Below are positions 18,043 to 29,700 of a stretch of DNA of 46,981 bases, in pieces. Under the pieces are notes generated by a model that did no database searches, was not told where the DNA came from, and was given only the letters and a program-made list of their open reading frames with translations. The first letter of the stretch is position 1. Each line of letters starts with the position of its first letter. Made by a program: the position numbers and the translations under genes. Origin of the DNA: Plasmopara viticola (Eukaryota; Oomycota; Peronosporomycetes; Peronosporales; Peronosporaceae); NCBI GenBank assembly GCA_001695595.3, contig MBPM02000252.1, positions 1 to 46,981 on the forward strand, in the 5' to 3' direction.

Positions 18043-21000
18043 AGCCCCGCAGACTCTGCCTTCTTCGCCCCCGCCTCTGACACCGCCTTCGCCGCCACCA
18101 TGGACTCCACACCGAGCCGAATCAACAAGTTCGACGGAACGAACTTCCATACGTGGAAGTTCAAGATGCGAATGGTGTTGGAGGAGCGCGACCTCTGGGA
18201 AGTTGCGAGCGGGGAGATAAAGCTTGAGCAGCTGAGTAACCCGATGGACCAGTCGACCTTTAAGCGTAAGGCTCGAAAGGCGCTGGCGATAATCTGTCTT
18301 GCGATGGAGGACTCGCAGCTGCCTCTGGTTCGCTCGGCCAAGGATGCGTATGATGCATGGTCAAGATTGGAAGGACACTTCGAGAAGAGGAGCCTGGCAA
18401 ACAAGCTCTTCCTTCGTCGCAGGTTCTTCACGACGATGATGGAGGATGGCGACGGTGTGCTAGAGCACATCAACAAGCTCAAGACGTTGGCCGAGCAGCT
18501 TGACGCGGTGGGCGCCCCGGTGAGTGAGGACGACCTGGTAATCACGCTTCTTGGAAGTCTGTGTGATTCGTACCAGTTCCTCATCACGGCGCTGGAGTCG
18601 CGCTCGGACACGCTGACATGGGAGCTTGTGACGTCGCGTCTGTTACACGAAGAGATGAAACGCAAGGAACAAGGTGGCGGCGTCGATGGAGCCGCGCACG
18701 GGCAAGGACAAGCGTTTGTGACGTCGGACAACGGACGGCGCAAGGGACGACAAGCGACTGCTAAGGCCAGCAGTGCGTGCCATTACTGTGGAGAACACGG
18801 GCATTGGATCGCCAAGTGCCCCGTGAGAATTCGTGAAAACGCAGATCGACAACGGCCAGCACAGCGTGCAAATATCGCGCAGAGCGAAGTCGACTCTGGT
18901 GATTTTCTCTTCTCGGTTGGTGGAAACTCAAGCACCACCAAGTCGAGTTGCGTATGGCTGGTTGACTCGGGTGCAACGCAGCACATGACTTTTTCAAGAG
19001 AGTTCATGAGAAATTACAAGGAAATTCCTCCGGTGGATGTACATCTCGCAGACGACGGTGTTGTTCAAGCGATCGGGACTGGCGACATTATAATGTCTCT
19101 GAAGACGGCCCACGGAAACAAGAAGGGCATGCTTCGTGGAGTATGGCATATTCCAAAGCTATCGCGCAATCTTTTCTCTGTTGGACGATTTACAAAAGAT
19201 GTTGGACCAGTCACGTTCGAAGCCGATGGCTGTTTTGCGCAGGCAAAGGGAATGCAGTGGAAGCTTGGAGCCCGCGAGGGCAAAGGGCTGTTTAAACTGT
19301 GTATGACGCCAGTCAGCACCAACGAAGCCAATGTGACAAGCTCGTCGGGATGTCATGGGGACACCACTTCGTACCTCTGGCACCTTCGACTTGGGCACAT
19401 TGGACATAGTGGTCTGGAAACTATCGTCAAGAAAAACTATGGTGTTGGCATTGACCTCGCTTCCGTGAAACAGTGGGAGCTGTGTGATGGTTGTGCACTT
19501 GGCAAACAAACGCGAGTGAGTTTTATGCCAAAGTCGCCTTATCATGCAAAGAAACTGTTGGAAGTAATTCACAGTGATGTGTGTGGACCTATGCAGTCGA
19601 CGACTTTTAGCGGCAAGCGGTATTTTGTCACTTTCACCGACGAGTACTCGCACTTTACAACGGTATTTTTGCTGCGAAACAAGTCTGAAGTTGCCACCAA
19701 ATTTGCCGAGTTTGTTGCGTTTGCCGAAACTCAGACTGGCAAAGTTGTCAAAGTACTTCGCTGCGATAATGGAGGTGAGTACACATCGGGTGACATGGCC
19801 AAGTTCTGCAAGCGACGTGGTATCGAGCAGAAGTTTACGCCTCCTTATACACCACAGCTTAATGGAGTGGCTGAACGCATGAACCGGACTTTGGTGGAAT
19901 GTGCAAGATGCATGATCGAGCACGCTGGACTTCCAAAGACTTATTGGGGAGAGGCTGTTATGACCTCCGCTTTCCTTCGCAATCGTTGCCCGACGCGAGG
20001 TATTGCTATGGATAAATCGCCATACCAAGTTTGGACTAAAAGAAGACCTGTGCTGACGAATTTGAAGGTTTTCGGATGCCATGCTTTTGTCTCGATTCCG
20101 AAGGAAAAGCGCAGCAAGTTTGACGCTCGGTCAGTACGCTGTCGATTTCTTGGCTACTCGGAACATGAGAAAGCGTATCGATTTGAAGAAATAGAAAGTG
20201 GTCGTGTGCTGGTGAGTCGTGACGCAAAGTTTATGGAAGATACTTTTGACAGTGGGAGGAGCAACCGTCGCTACAATGAAGTTGTTGTTCAGGATGATGA
20301 TGAAGCGACCGATCAGGAATCCTCACAGCATGACCAGATGGAATACGAAGCCGAGGAATCTGCGCAGGAAGAAGAGGTTGAGCCTGGCAGTAAGCGTCAC
20401 CAACGGACCCAATCGCTCGAAAAAGCAACTGAAGTGCCAAGGTCTAAACGACAAAGTCGATATCAATCACTTGAAGAAATGTCAGCCACAGCGCAAGACT
20501 TTGAGGCTGCGTACGTTGTGGATTCAGTGGGAGAGTTGCCGACCACCTTTAAGTCGGCGATGGAATCCGACGACGCAGCTAAATGGAAGAAGGCATGCGA
20601 TTCGGAAATGGACTCGCTACAAAAGAACAAGACATGGACGCTCGTACCACTACCAAAAGGACGCAAGGCAATCGGCAATCGATGGGTGTTTCGTGTCAAG
20701 GAGAATCAAGCCGGCGAAGTCGAGCGATTCAAAGCGCGTTTGGTGGCCAAAGGGTTCTCTCAAAAATTCGGCATTGATTATGAAGAAACGTTTGCACCTG
20801 TGGCCAAGTTTACGTCGATTCGGATTTTACTCAGTCTGGCTGCCAAGTACGGACTCGCACTTCATCAGATGGATGTCAAAACAGCGTTTCTCAACGGCCA
20901 GCTTGACGAAGATATCTACATGACGCAGCCTGACGGCTTTACAGACAAGGCCAACCCAGACTACGTGTGCAAGTTACAGCGGTCACTGTACGGGCTGAAG

Positions 21001-22176
21001 CAATCGCCTCGCATGTGGAACAAAACCATTGACGACTTCATGTTGGGCCTGGACTTCAAGAAGTGTGAATCTGATCACTGCGTGTATGTGAAGCGGGATG
21101 GCCATGACATGATGTTCGTAGCACTTTACGTCGACGATCTAATTTTGGCCTGCAATGCTAGCAAGATGCTCCAGGAAACCAAGCACGCACTCAGCAAACG
21201 ATTCGAGATGACGGATTTGGGGCAACTTCACTTCTTTCTTGGAATTGAGATCGAGCAAAATTTGAAGATCGGGACTCTGACGATGCGGCAAACCAAGTTC
21301 GCGTGCGAAATTTTAACCAAGTTCAATATGGAAAAGAGCAAGCCCGTCAGAACTCCGCAAGATCCAGGACTCAAACTTACCAAGTCAATGTGCGAAGGAG
21401 GATGCAAACACGGTGAAACCATGACCGGTGTGCCATATCGAAATGCTATTGGTTGCCTGATGTATCTTATGGTCGGTACGCGTCCGGATCTCGCTGCGGC
21501 AGTGGGGGTACTCAGCCAATTTGCAGCAGACCCATGTCCGACACACTGGCAAGCGTTAAAAAGAGTCTTCAGGTATATCCAAGGTACAAGGACGCACGGT
21601 ATTGAATTTCAAGCAGCGAATCATGATCAATTGCAAGGATTTTCGGATGCGGACTGGGCCGGAGATACAATGTCGCGAAGGAGTACAAGCGGCTACGCCT
21701 TTATGATGAGCGGTGGATGTGTCAGCTGGAAGAGCAAGAAACAGCGTACGGTGGCACTGTCGTCTACGGAAGCTGAATACATGGCATTGTCAGAGGCTAC
21801 GCAAGAGGCAATATGGCTCAAGGCGTTTATGTGTGAGCTGGGAGAGATGTCCCCGGATACAGCGGTCAAGATTTATGAAGATAATCAAGGCTCGATTGCA
21901 CTAGCGAAGAACCCGGAAGCTCATACACGAACCAAGCACATCGACATTCGATACCATTTTGTACGTGAAAAGGTTGAAGATGGTCAAGTGATTCTCGAGT
22001 ACATCTCTACTCTCGACATGCTTGCCGACATAATGACCAAGCCGATTCCTGCGATGCAGTTTTGTGTACTCCGAAGCAAGCTTGGTATACAGAAGGCGAA
22101 GGCTGACGAGTCGAGTGGGAGTGTTGTCGAAGATGCTGTAAAAGTAACGCCTCGACCAGCGACTTCATACCGGTAA
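18034..22176 (+). CDS. B Gag-Pol polyprotein, unit 1, intact (1380 aa)
   Basis: A single open frame, as in many copia elements. Gag (UBN2-like) spans about 25-220. The CCHC knuckle CHYCGEHGHWIAKC is at 249-262. The protease catalytic Asp is D311 in DSGATQHM. Gag-pre-integrase (WHLRLGHIGH ... CDGCALGKQ) spans about 447-490. Integrase has D515, D578 and E614 (D-62-D-35-E). An acidic, Ser/Arg-containing linker covers about 745-815. The RT spans about 865-1105, with D947 (QMDVKTAF) and YVDD at 1032-1035. RNase H covers about 1200-1345, with D1205, E1246 and D1283. The last 17 residues are encoded by the 3' LTR. All key residues are present, so the protein could be functional. It differs from other B copies in Ser for Ala after MD near residue 25. 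Confidence 0.95.
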   Translation: MSPSPADSAFFAPASDTAFAATMDSTPSRINKFDGTNFHTWKFKMRMVLEERDLWEVASGEIKLEQLSNPMDQSTFKRKARKALAIICLAMEDSQLPLVRSAKDAYDAWSRLEGHFEKRSLANKLFLRRRFFTTMMEDGDGVLEHINKLKTLAEQLDAVGAPVSEDDLVITLLGSLCDSYQFLITALESRSDTLTWELVTSRLLHEEMKRKEQGGGVDGAAHGQGQAFVTSDNGRRKGRQATAKASSACHYCGEHGHWIAKCPVRIRENADRQRPAQRANIAQSEVDSGDFLFSVGGNSSTTKSSCVWLVDSGATQHMTFSREFMRNYKEIPPVDVHLADDGVVQAIGTGDIIMSLKTAHGNKKGMLRGVWHIPKLSRNLFSVGRFTKDVGPVTFEADGCFAQAKGMQWKLGAREGKGLFKLCMTPVSTNEANVTSSSGCHGDTTSYLWHLRLGHIGHSGLETIVKKNYGVGIDLASVKQWELCDGCALGKQTRVSFMPKSPYHAKKLLEVIHSDVCGPMQSTTFSGKRYFVTFTDEYSHFTTVFLLRNKSEVATKFAEFVAFAETQTGKVVKVLRCDNGGEYTSGDMAKFCKRRGIEQKFTPPYTPQLNGVAERMNRTLVECARCMIEHAGLPKTYWGEAVMTSAFLRNRCPTRGIAMDKSPYQVWTKRRPVLTNLKVFGCHAFVSIPKEKRSKFDARSVRCRFLGYSEHEKAYRFEEIESGRVLVSRDAKFMEDTFDSGRSNRRYNEVVVQDDDEATDQESSQHDQMEYEAEESAQEEEVEPGSKRHQRTQSLEKATEVPRSKRQSRYQSLEEMSATAQDFEAAYVVDSVGELPTTFKSAMESDDAAKWKKACDSEMDSLQKNKTWTLVPLPKGRKAIGNRWVFRVKENQAGEVERFKARLVAKGFSQKFGIDYEETFAPVAKFTSIRILLSLAAKYGLALHQMDVKTAFLNGQLDEDIYMTQPDGFTDKANPDYVCKLQRSLYGLKQSPRMWNKTIDDFMLGLDFKKCESDHCVYVKRDGHDMMFVALYVDDLILACNASKMLQETKHALSKRFEMTDLGQLHFFLGIEIEQNLKIGTLTMRQTKFACEILTKFNMEKSKPVRTPQDPGLKLTKSMCEGGCKHGETMTGVPYRNAIGCLMYLMVGTRPDLAAAVGVLSQFAADPCPTHWQALKRVFRYIQGTRTHGIEFQAANHDQLQGFSDADWAGDTMSRRSTSGYAFMMSGGCVSWKSKKQRTVALSSTEAEYMALSEATQEAIWLKAFMCELGEMSPDTAVKIYEDNQGSIALAKNPEAHTRTKHIDIRYHFVREKVEDGQVILEYISTLDMLADIMTKPIPAMQFCVLRSKLGIQKAKADESSGSVVEDAVKVTPRPATSYR
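22113..22121 (+). other. Polypurine tract of B unit 1
   Basis: GAGTGGGAG directly before the LTR at 22122. Equivalent tracts are at 26484-26492 and 30856-30864 (plus), and at 32571-32579, 38255-38263 and 42627-42635 (as CTCCCACTC for the minus-strand copies). Confidence 0.82.
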
Positions 22177-22401
22177 GTACCGGTATCTGCAATCAGTTGA
22201 TGACTGACTTAAAGAGCGGGTTCAAGATGGGCAAAAGATCGGTTTCGGGATGGGAAGATGATTGCGCCCGGATGGTGAGTCATTCTGATTGGCTTAGATA
22301 AATCATTGGCTTAGAGGTAGCATGTAGTTGTGAACTAAGGACCATTAAATATATTTACTTTGCATTTTGCCATCTTCAGCTCAAGTGACCTTTATTCAAT
22401 A
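22122..22401 (+). repeat. B LTR 2 (280 bp), shared by units 1 and 2
   Basis: By reading, it is identical to LTR 1. It contains the stop codon of the unit 1 polyprotein (22174-22176) and is followed by the primer-binding site of unit 2. Confidence 0.95.
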
Positions 22402-22405
22402 GGTT

Positions 22406-25400
22406 ATGAGCCCAAGCCCCGCAGACTCTGCCTTCTTCGCCCCCGCCTCTGACACCGCCTTCGCCGCCACCATGGACGCCACACCGAGCCGAATCAACAA
22501 GTTCGACGGAACGAACTTCCATACGTGGAAGTTCAAGATGCGAATGGTGTTGGAGGAGCGCGACCTCTGGGAAGTTGCGAGCGGGGAGATAAAGCTTGAG
22601 CAGCTGAGTAACCCGATGGACCAGTCGACCTTTAAGCGTAAGGCTCGAAAGGCGCTGGCGATAATCTGTCTTGCGATGGAGGACTCGCAGCTGCCTCTGG
22701 TTCGCTCGGCCAAGGATGCGTATGATGCATGGTCAAGATTGGAAGGACACTTCGAGAAGAGGAGCCTGGCAAACAAGCTCTTCCTTCGTCGCAGGTTCTT
22801 CACGACGATGATGGAGGATGGCGACGGTGTGCTAGAGCACATCAACAAGCTCAAGACGTTGGCCGAGCAGCTTGACGCGGTGGGCGCCCCGGTGAGTGAG
22901 GACGACCTGGTAATCACGCTTCTTGGAAGTCTGTGTGATTCGTACCAGTTCCTCATCACGGCGCTGGAGTCGCGCTCGGACACGCTGACATGGGAGCTTG
23001 TGACGTCGCGTCTGTTACACGAAGAGATGAAACGCAAGGAACAAGGTGGCGGCGTCGATGGAGCCGCGCACGGGCAAGGACAAGCGTTTGTGACGTCGGA
23101 CAACGGACGGCGCAAGGGACGACAAGCGACTGCTAAGGCCAGCAGTGCGTGCCATTACTGTGGAGAACACGGGCATTGGATCGCCAAGTGCCCCGTGAGA
23201 ATTCGTGAAAACGCAGATCGACAACGGCCAGCACAGCGTGCAAATATCGCGCAGAGCGAAGTCGACTCTGGTGATTTTCTCTTCTCGGTTGGTGGAAACT
23301 CAAGCACCACCAAGTCGAGTTGCGTATGGCTGGTTGACTCGGGTGCAACGCAGCACATGACTTTTTCAAGAGAGTTCATGAGAAATTACAAGGAAATTCC
23401 TCCGGTGGATGTACATCTCGCAGACGACGGTGTTGTTCAAGCGATCGGGACTGGCGACATTATAATGTCTCTGAAGACGGCCCACGGAAACAAGAAGGGC
23501 ATGCTTCGTGGAGTATGGCATATTCCAAAGCTATCGCGCAATCTTTTCTCTGTTGGACGATTTACAAAAGATGTTGGACCAGTCACGTTCGAAGCCGATG
23601 GCTGTTTTGCGCAGGCAAAGGGAATGCAGTGGAAGCTTGGAGCCCGCGAGGGCAAAGGGCTGTTTAAACTGTGTATGACGCCAGTCAGCACCAACGAAGC
23701 CAATGTGACAAGCTCGTCGGGATGTCATGGGGACACCACTTCGTACCTCTGGCACCTTCGACTTGGGCACATTGGACATAGTGGTCTGGAAACTATCGTC
23801 AAGAAAAACTATGGTGTTGGCATTGACCTCGCTTCCGTGAAACAGTGGGAGCTGTGTGATGGTTGTGCACTTGGCAAACAAACGCGAGTGAGTTTTATGC
23901 CAAAGTCGCCTTATCATGCAAAGAAACTGTTGGAAGTAATTCACAGTGATGTGTGTGGACCTATGCAGTCGACGACTTTTAGCGGCAAGCGGTATTTTGT
24001 CACTTTCACCGACGAGTACTCGCACTTTACAACGGTATTTTTGCTGCGAAACAAGTCTGAAGTTGCCACCAAATTTGCCGAGTTTGTTGCGTTTGCCGAA
24101 ACTCAGACTGGCAAAGTTGTCAAAGTACTTCGCTGCGATAATGGAGGTGAGTACACATCGGGTGACATGGCCAAGTTCTGCAAGCGACGTGGTATCGAGC
24201 AGAAGTTTACGCCTCCTTATACACCACAGCTTAATGGAGTGGCTGAACGCATGAACCGGACTTTGGTGGAATGTGCAAGATGCATGATCGAGCACGCTGG
24301 ACTTCCAAAGACTTATTGGGGAGAGGCTGTTATGACCTCCGCTTTCCTTCGCAATCGTTGCCCGACGCGAGGTATTGCTATGGATAAATCGCCATACCAA
24401 GTTTGGACTAAAAGAAGACCTGTGCTGACGAATTTGAAGGTTTTCGGATGCCATGCTTTTGTCTCGATTCCGAAGGAAAAGCGCAGCAAGTTTGACGCTC
24501 GGTCAGTACGCTGTCGATTTCTTGGCTACTCGGAACATGAGAAAGCGTATCGATTTGAAGAAATAGAAAGTGGTCGTGTGCTGGTGAGTCGTGACGCAAA
24601 GTTTATGGAAGATACTTTTGACAGTGGGAGGAGCAACCGTCGCTACAATGAAGTTGTTGTTCAGGATGATGATGAAGCGACCGATCAGGAATCCTCACAG
24701 CATGACCAGATGGAATACGAAGCCGAGGAATCTGCGCAGGAAGAAGAGGTTGAGCCTGGCAGTAAGCGTCACCAACGGACCCAATCGCTCGAAAAAGCAA
24801 CTGAAGTGCCAAGGTCTAAACGACAAAGTCGATATCAATCACTTGAAGAAATGTCAGCCACAGCGCAAGACTTTGAGGCTGCGTACGTTGTGGATTCAGT
24901 GGGAGAGTTGCCGACCACCTTTAAGTCGGCGATGGAATCCGACGACGCAGCTAAATGGAAGAAGGCATGCGATTCGGAAATGGACTCGCTACAAAAGAAC
25001 AAGACATGGACGCTCGTACCACTACCAAAAGGACGCAAGGCAATCGGCAATCGATGGGTGTTTCGTGTCAAGGAGAATCAAGCCGGCGAAGTCGAGCGAT
25101 TCAAAGCGCGTTTGGTGGCCAAAGGGTTCTCTCAAAAATTCGGCATTGATTATGAAGAAACGTTTGCACCTGTGGCCAAGTTTACGTCGATTCGGATTTT
25201 ACTCAGTCTGGCTGCCAAGTACGGACTCGCACTTCATCAGATGGATGTCAAAACAGCGTTTCTCAACGGCCAGCTTGACGAAGATATCTACATGACGCAG
25301 CCTGACGGCTTTACAGACAAGGCCAACCCAGACTACGTGTGCAAGTTACAGCGGTCACTGTACGGGCTGAAGCAATCGCCTCGCATGTGGAACAAAACCA

Positions 25401-26547
25401 TTGACGACTTCATGTTGGGCCTGGACTTCAAGAAGTGTAAATCTGATCACTGCGTGTATGTGAAGCGGGATGGCCATGACATGATGTTCGTAGCACTTTA
25501 CGTCGACGATCTAATTTTGGCCTGCAATGCTAGCAAGATGCTCCAGGAAACCAAGCACGCACTCAGCAAACGATTCGAGATGACGGATTTGGGGCAACTT
25601 CACTTCTTTCTTGGAATTGAGATCGAGCAAAATTTGAAGATCGGGACTCTGACGATGCGGCAAACCAAGTTCGCGTGCGTAATTTTAACCAATTCAATAT
25701 GGAAAAGAGCAAGCCCGTCAGAACTCCGCAAGATCCAGGACTCAAACTTACCAAGTCAATGTGCGAAGGAGGATGCAAACACGGTGAAACCATGACCGGT
25801 GTGCCATATCGAAATGCTATTGGTTGCCTGATGTATCTTATGGTCGGTACGCGTCCGGATCTCGCTGCGGCAGTGGGGGTACTCAGCCAATTTGCAGCAG
25901 ACCCATGTCCGACACACTGGCAAGCGTTAAAAAGAGTCTTCAGGTATATCCAAGGTACAAGGACGCACGGTATTGAATTTCAAGCAGCGAATCATGATCA
26001 ATTGCAAGGATTTTCGGATGCGGACTGGGCCGGAGATACAATGTCGCGAAGGAGTACAAGCGGCTACGCCTTTATGATGAGCGGTGGATGTGTCAGCTGG
26101 AAGAGCAAGAAACAGCGTACGGTGGCACTGTCGTCTACGGAAGCTGAATACATGGCATTGTCAGAGGCTACGCAAGAGGCAATATGGCTCAAGGCGTTTA
26201 TGTGTGAGCTGGGAGAGATGTCCCCGGATACAGCGGTCAAGATTTATGAAGATAATCAAGGCTCGATTGCACTAGCGAAGAACCCGGAAGCTCATACACG
26301 AACCAAGCACATCGACATTCGATACCATTTTGTACGTGAAAAGGTTGAAGATGGTCAAGTGATTCTCGAGTACATCTCTACTCTCGACATGCTTGCCGAC
26401 ATAATGACCAAGCCGATTCCTGCGATGCAGTTTTGTGTACTCCGAAGCAAGCTTGGTATACAGAAGGCGAAGGCTGACGAGTCGAGTGGGAGTGTTGTCG
26501 AAGATGCTGTAAAAGTAACGCCTCGACCAGCGACTTCATACCGGTAA
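22406..26547 (+). pseudogene. B Gag-Pol polyprotein, unit 2, one frameshift in RT
   Basis: It is nearly identical to unit 1 and open from 22406 to about 25690. There one base is missing in ACCAAGTTCAATATGG (here ACCAATTCAATATGG), next to an A-to-T change a few bases upstream. The first frame then ends at 25795, while the correct frame runs on to 26547. The break lies after YVDD, at the connection to RNase H, so the product would lack RNase H. A Glu-to-Lys change is seen in KKCKSDHC, shortly before the YVDD motif. Either a young mutation or a sequencing error is possible. Confidence 0.9.
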
Positions 26548-26772
26548 GTACCGGTATCTGCAATCAGTTGATGACTGACTTAAAGAGCGGGTTCAAGATG
26601 GGCAAAAGATCGGTTTCGGGATGGGAAGATGATTGCGCCCGGATGGTGAGTCATTCTGATTGGCTTAGATAAATCATTGGCTTAGAGGTAGCATGTAGTT
26701 GTGAACTAAGGACCATTAAATATATTTACTTTGCATTTTGCCATCTTCAGCTCAAGTGACCTTTATTCAATA
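26493..26772 (+). repeat. B LTR 3 (280 bp), shared by units 2 and 3
   Basis: Same sequence as the neighbouring B LTRs. It carries the stop of the unit 2 frame at 26545-26547 and is followed by the unit 3 start codon at 26777. Confidence 0.95.
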
Positions 26773-26776
26773 GGTT

Positions 26777-29700
26777 ATGAGCCCAAGCCCCGCAGACTCT
26801 GCCTTCTTCGCCCCCGCCTCTGACACCGCCTTCGCCGCCACCATGGACGCCACACCGAGCCGAATCAACAAGTTCGACGGAACGAACTTCCATACGTGGA
26901 AGTTCAAGATGCGAATGGTGTTGGAGGAGCGCGACCTCTGGGAAGTTGCGAGCGGGGAGATAAAGCTTGAGCAGCTGAGTAACCCGATGGACCAGTCGAC
27001 CTTTAAGCGTAAGGCTCGAAAGGCGCTGGCGATAATCTGTCTTGCGATGGAGGACTCGCAGCTGCCTCTGGTTCGCTCGGCCAAGGATGCGTATGATGCA
27101 TGGTCAAGATTGGAAGGACACTTCGAGAAGAGGAGCCTGGCAAACAAGCTCTTCCCTCGTCGCAGGTTCTTCACGACGATGATGGAGGATGGCGACGGTG
27201 TGCTAGAGCACATCAACAAGCTCAAGACGTTGGCCGAGCAGCTTGACGCGGTGGGCGCCCCGGTGAGTGAGGACGACCTGGTAATCACGCTTCTTGGAAG
27301 TCTGTGTGATTCGTACCAGTTCCTCATCACGGCGCTGGAGTCGCGCTCGGACACGCTGACATGGAAGCTTGTGACGTCGCGTCTGTTACACGAAGAGATG
27401 AAACGCAAGGAACAAGGTGGCGGCGTCGATGGAGCCGCGCACGGGCAAGGACAAGCGTTTGTGACGTCGGACAACGGACGGCGCAAGGGACGACAAGCGA
27501 CTGCTAAGGCCAGCAGTGCGTGCCATTACTGTGGAGAACACGGGCATTGGATCGCCAAGTGCCCCGTGAGAATTCGTGAAAACGCAGATCGACAACGGCC
27601 AGCACAGCGTGCAAATATCGCGCAGAGCGAAGTCGACTCTGGTGATTTTCTCTTCTCGGTTGGTGGAAACTCAAGCACCACCAAGTCGAGTTGCGTATGG
27701 CTGGTTGACTCGGGTGCAACGCAGCACATGACTTTTTCAAGAGAGTTCATGAGAAATTACAAGGAAATTCCTCCGGTGGATGTACATCTCGCAGACGACG
27801 GTGTTGTTCAAGCGATCGGGACTGGCGACATTATAATGTCTCTGAAGACGGCCCACGGAAACAAGAAGGGCATGCTTCGTGGAGTATGGCATATTCCAAA
27901 GCTATCGCGCAATCTTTTCTCTGTTGGACGATTTACAAAAGATGTTGGACCAGTCACGTTCGAAGCCGATGGCTGTTTTGCGCAGGCAAAGGGAATGCAG
28001 TGGAAGCTTGGAGCCCGCGAGGGCAAAGGGCTGTTTAAACTGTGTATGACGCCAGTTAGCACCAACGAAGCCAATGTGACAAGCTCGTCGGGATGTCATG
28101 GGGACACCACTTCGTACCTCTGGCACCTTCGACTTGGGCACATTGGACATAGTGGTCTGGAAACTATCGTCAAGAAAAACTATGGTGTTGGCATTGACCT
28201 CGCTTCCGTGAAACAGTGGGAGCTGTGTGATGGTTGTGCACTTGGCAAACAAACGCGAGTGAGTTTTATGCCAAAGTCGCCTTATCATGCAAAGAAACTG
28301 TTGGAAGTAATTCACAGTGATGTGTGTGGACCTATGCAGTCGACGACTTTTAGCGGCAAGCGGTATTTTGTCACTTTCACCGACGAGTACTCGCACTTTA
28401 CAACGGTATTTTTGCTGCGAAACAAGTCTGAAGTTGCCACCAAATTTGCCGAGTTTGTTGCGTTTGCCGAAACTCAGACTGGCAAAGTTGTCAAAGTACT
28501 TCGCTGCGATAATGGAGGTGAGTACACATCGGGTGACATGGCCAAGTTCTGCAAGCGACGTGGTATCGAGCAGAAGTTTACGCCTCCTTATACACCACAG
28601 CTTAATGGAGTGGCTGAACGCATGAACCGGACTTTGGTGGAATGTGCAAGATGCATGATCGAGCACGCTGGACTTCCAAAGACTTATTGGGGAGAGGCTG
28701 TTATGACCTCCGCTTTCCTTCGCAATCGTTGCCCGACGCGAGGTATTGCTATGGATAAATCGCCATACCAAGTTTGGACTAAAAGAAGACCTGTGCTGAC
28801 GAATTTGAAGGTTTTCGGATGCCATGCTTTTGTCTCGATTCCGAAGGAAAAGCGCAGCAAGTTTGACGCTCGGTCAGTACGCTGTCGATTTCTTGGCTAC
28901 TCGGAACATGAGAAAGCGTATCGATTTGAAGAAATAGAAAGTGGTCGTGTGCTGGTGAGTCGTGACGCAAAGTTTATGGAAGATACTTTTGACAGTGGGA
29001 GGAGCAACCGTCGCTACAATGAAGTTGTTGTTCAGGATGATGATGAAGCGACCGATCAGGAATCCTCACAGCATGACCAGATGGAATACGAAGCCGAGGA
29101 ATCTGCGCAGGAAGAAGAGGTTGAGCCTGGCAGTAAGCGTCACCAACGGACCCAATCGCTCGAAAAAGCAACTGAAGTGCCAAGGTCTAAACGACAAAGT
29201 CGATATCAATCACTTGAAGAAATGTCAGCCACAGCGCAAGACTTTGAGGCTGCGTACGTTGTGGATTCAGTGGGAGAGTTGCCGACCACCTTTAAGTCGG
29301 CGATGGAATCCGACGACGCAGCTAAATGGAAGAAGGCATGCGATTCGGAAATGGACTCGCTACAAAAGAACAAGACATGGACGCTCGTACCACTACCAAA
29401 AGGACGCAAGGCAATCGGCAATCGATGGGTGTTTCGTGTCAAGGAGAATCAAGCCGGCGAAGTCGAGCGATTCAAAGCGCGTTTGGTGGCCAAAGGGTTC
29501 TCTCAAAAATTCGGCATTGATTATGAAGAAACGTTTGCACCTGTGGCCAAGTTTACGTCGATTCGGATTTTACTCAGTCTGGCTGCCAAGTACGGACTCG
29601 CACTTCATCAGATGGATGTCAAAACAGCGTTTCTCAACGGCCAGCTTGACGAAGATATCTACATGACGCAGCCTGACGGCTTTACAGACAAGGCCAACCC

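Noticed and set aside
18024..18743. Antisense open frame of 239 codons over B Gag, ending near the primer-binding site
   Set aside because: Low-complexity Ser/Arg-rich shadow of Gag. It is not supported by homology or by a promoter on that strand.
19159..20082. Antisense open frame of 307 codons across the B integrase region, repeated in every B copy
   Set aside because: It lies wholly opposite the polyprotein, has no recognisable domain, and recurs only because the copies are nearly identical. It is a shadow of the codon use on the coding strand.
20277..20465. Acidic, repetitive-looking linker as a captured host gene or effector domain
   Set aside because: Copia polyproteins commonly have a variable acidic linker between integrase and RT. 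C has a similar linker at the same place, and no host-like domain is visible.
20219..20923. Overlapping plus-strand frame of 234 codons over the linker and RT start in B
   Set aside because: It overlaps the polyprotein in another frame, starts at an internal Met and lacks domain features. A frameshift product is not needed because Gag and Pol are already in one frame.
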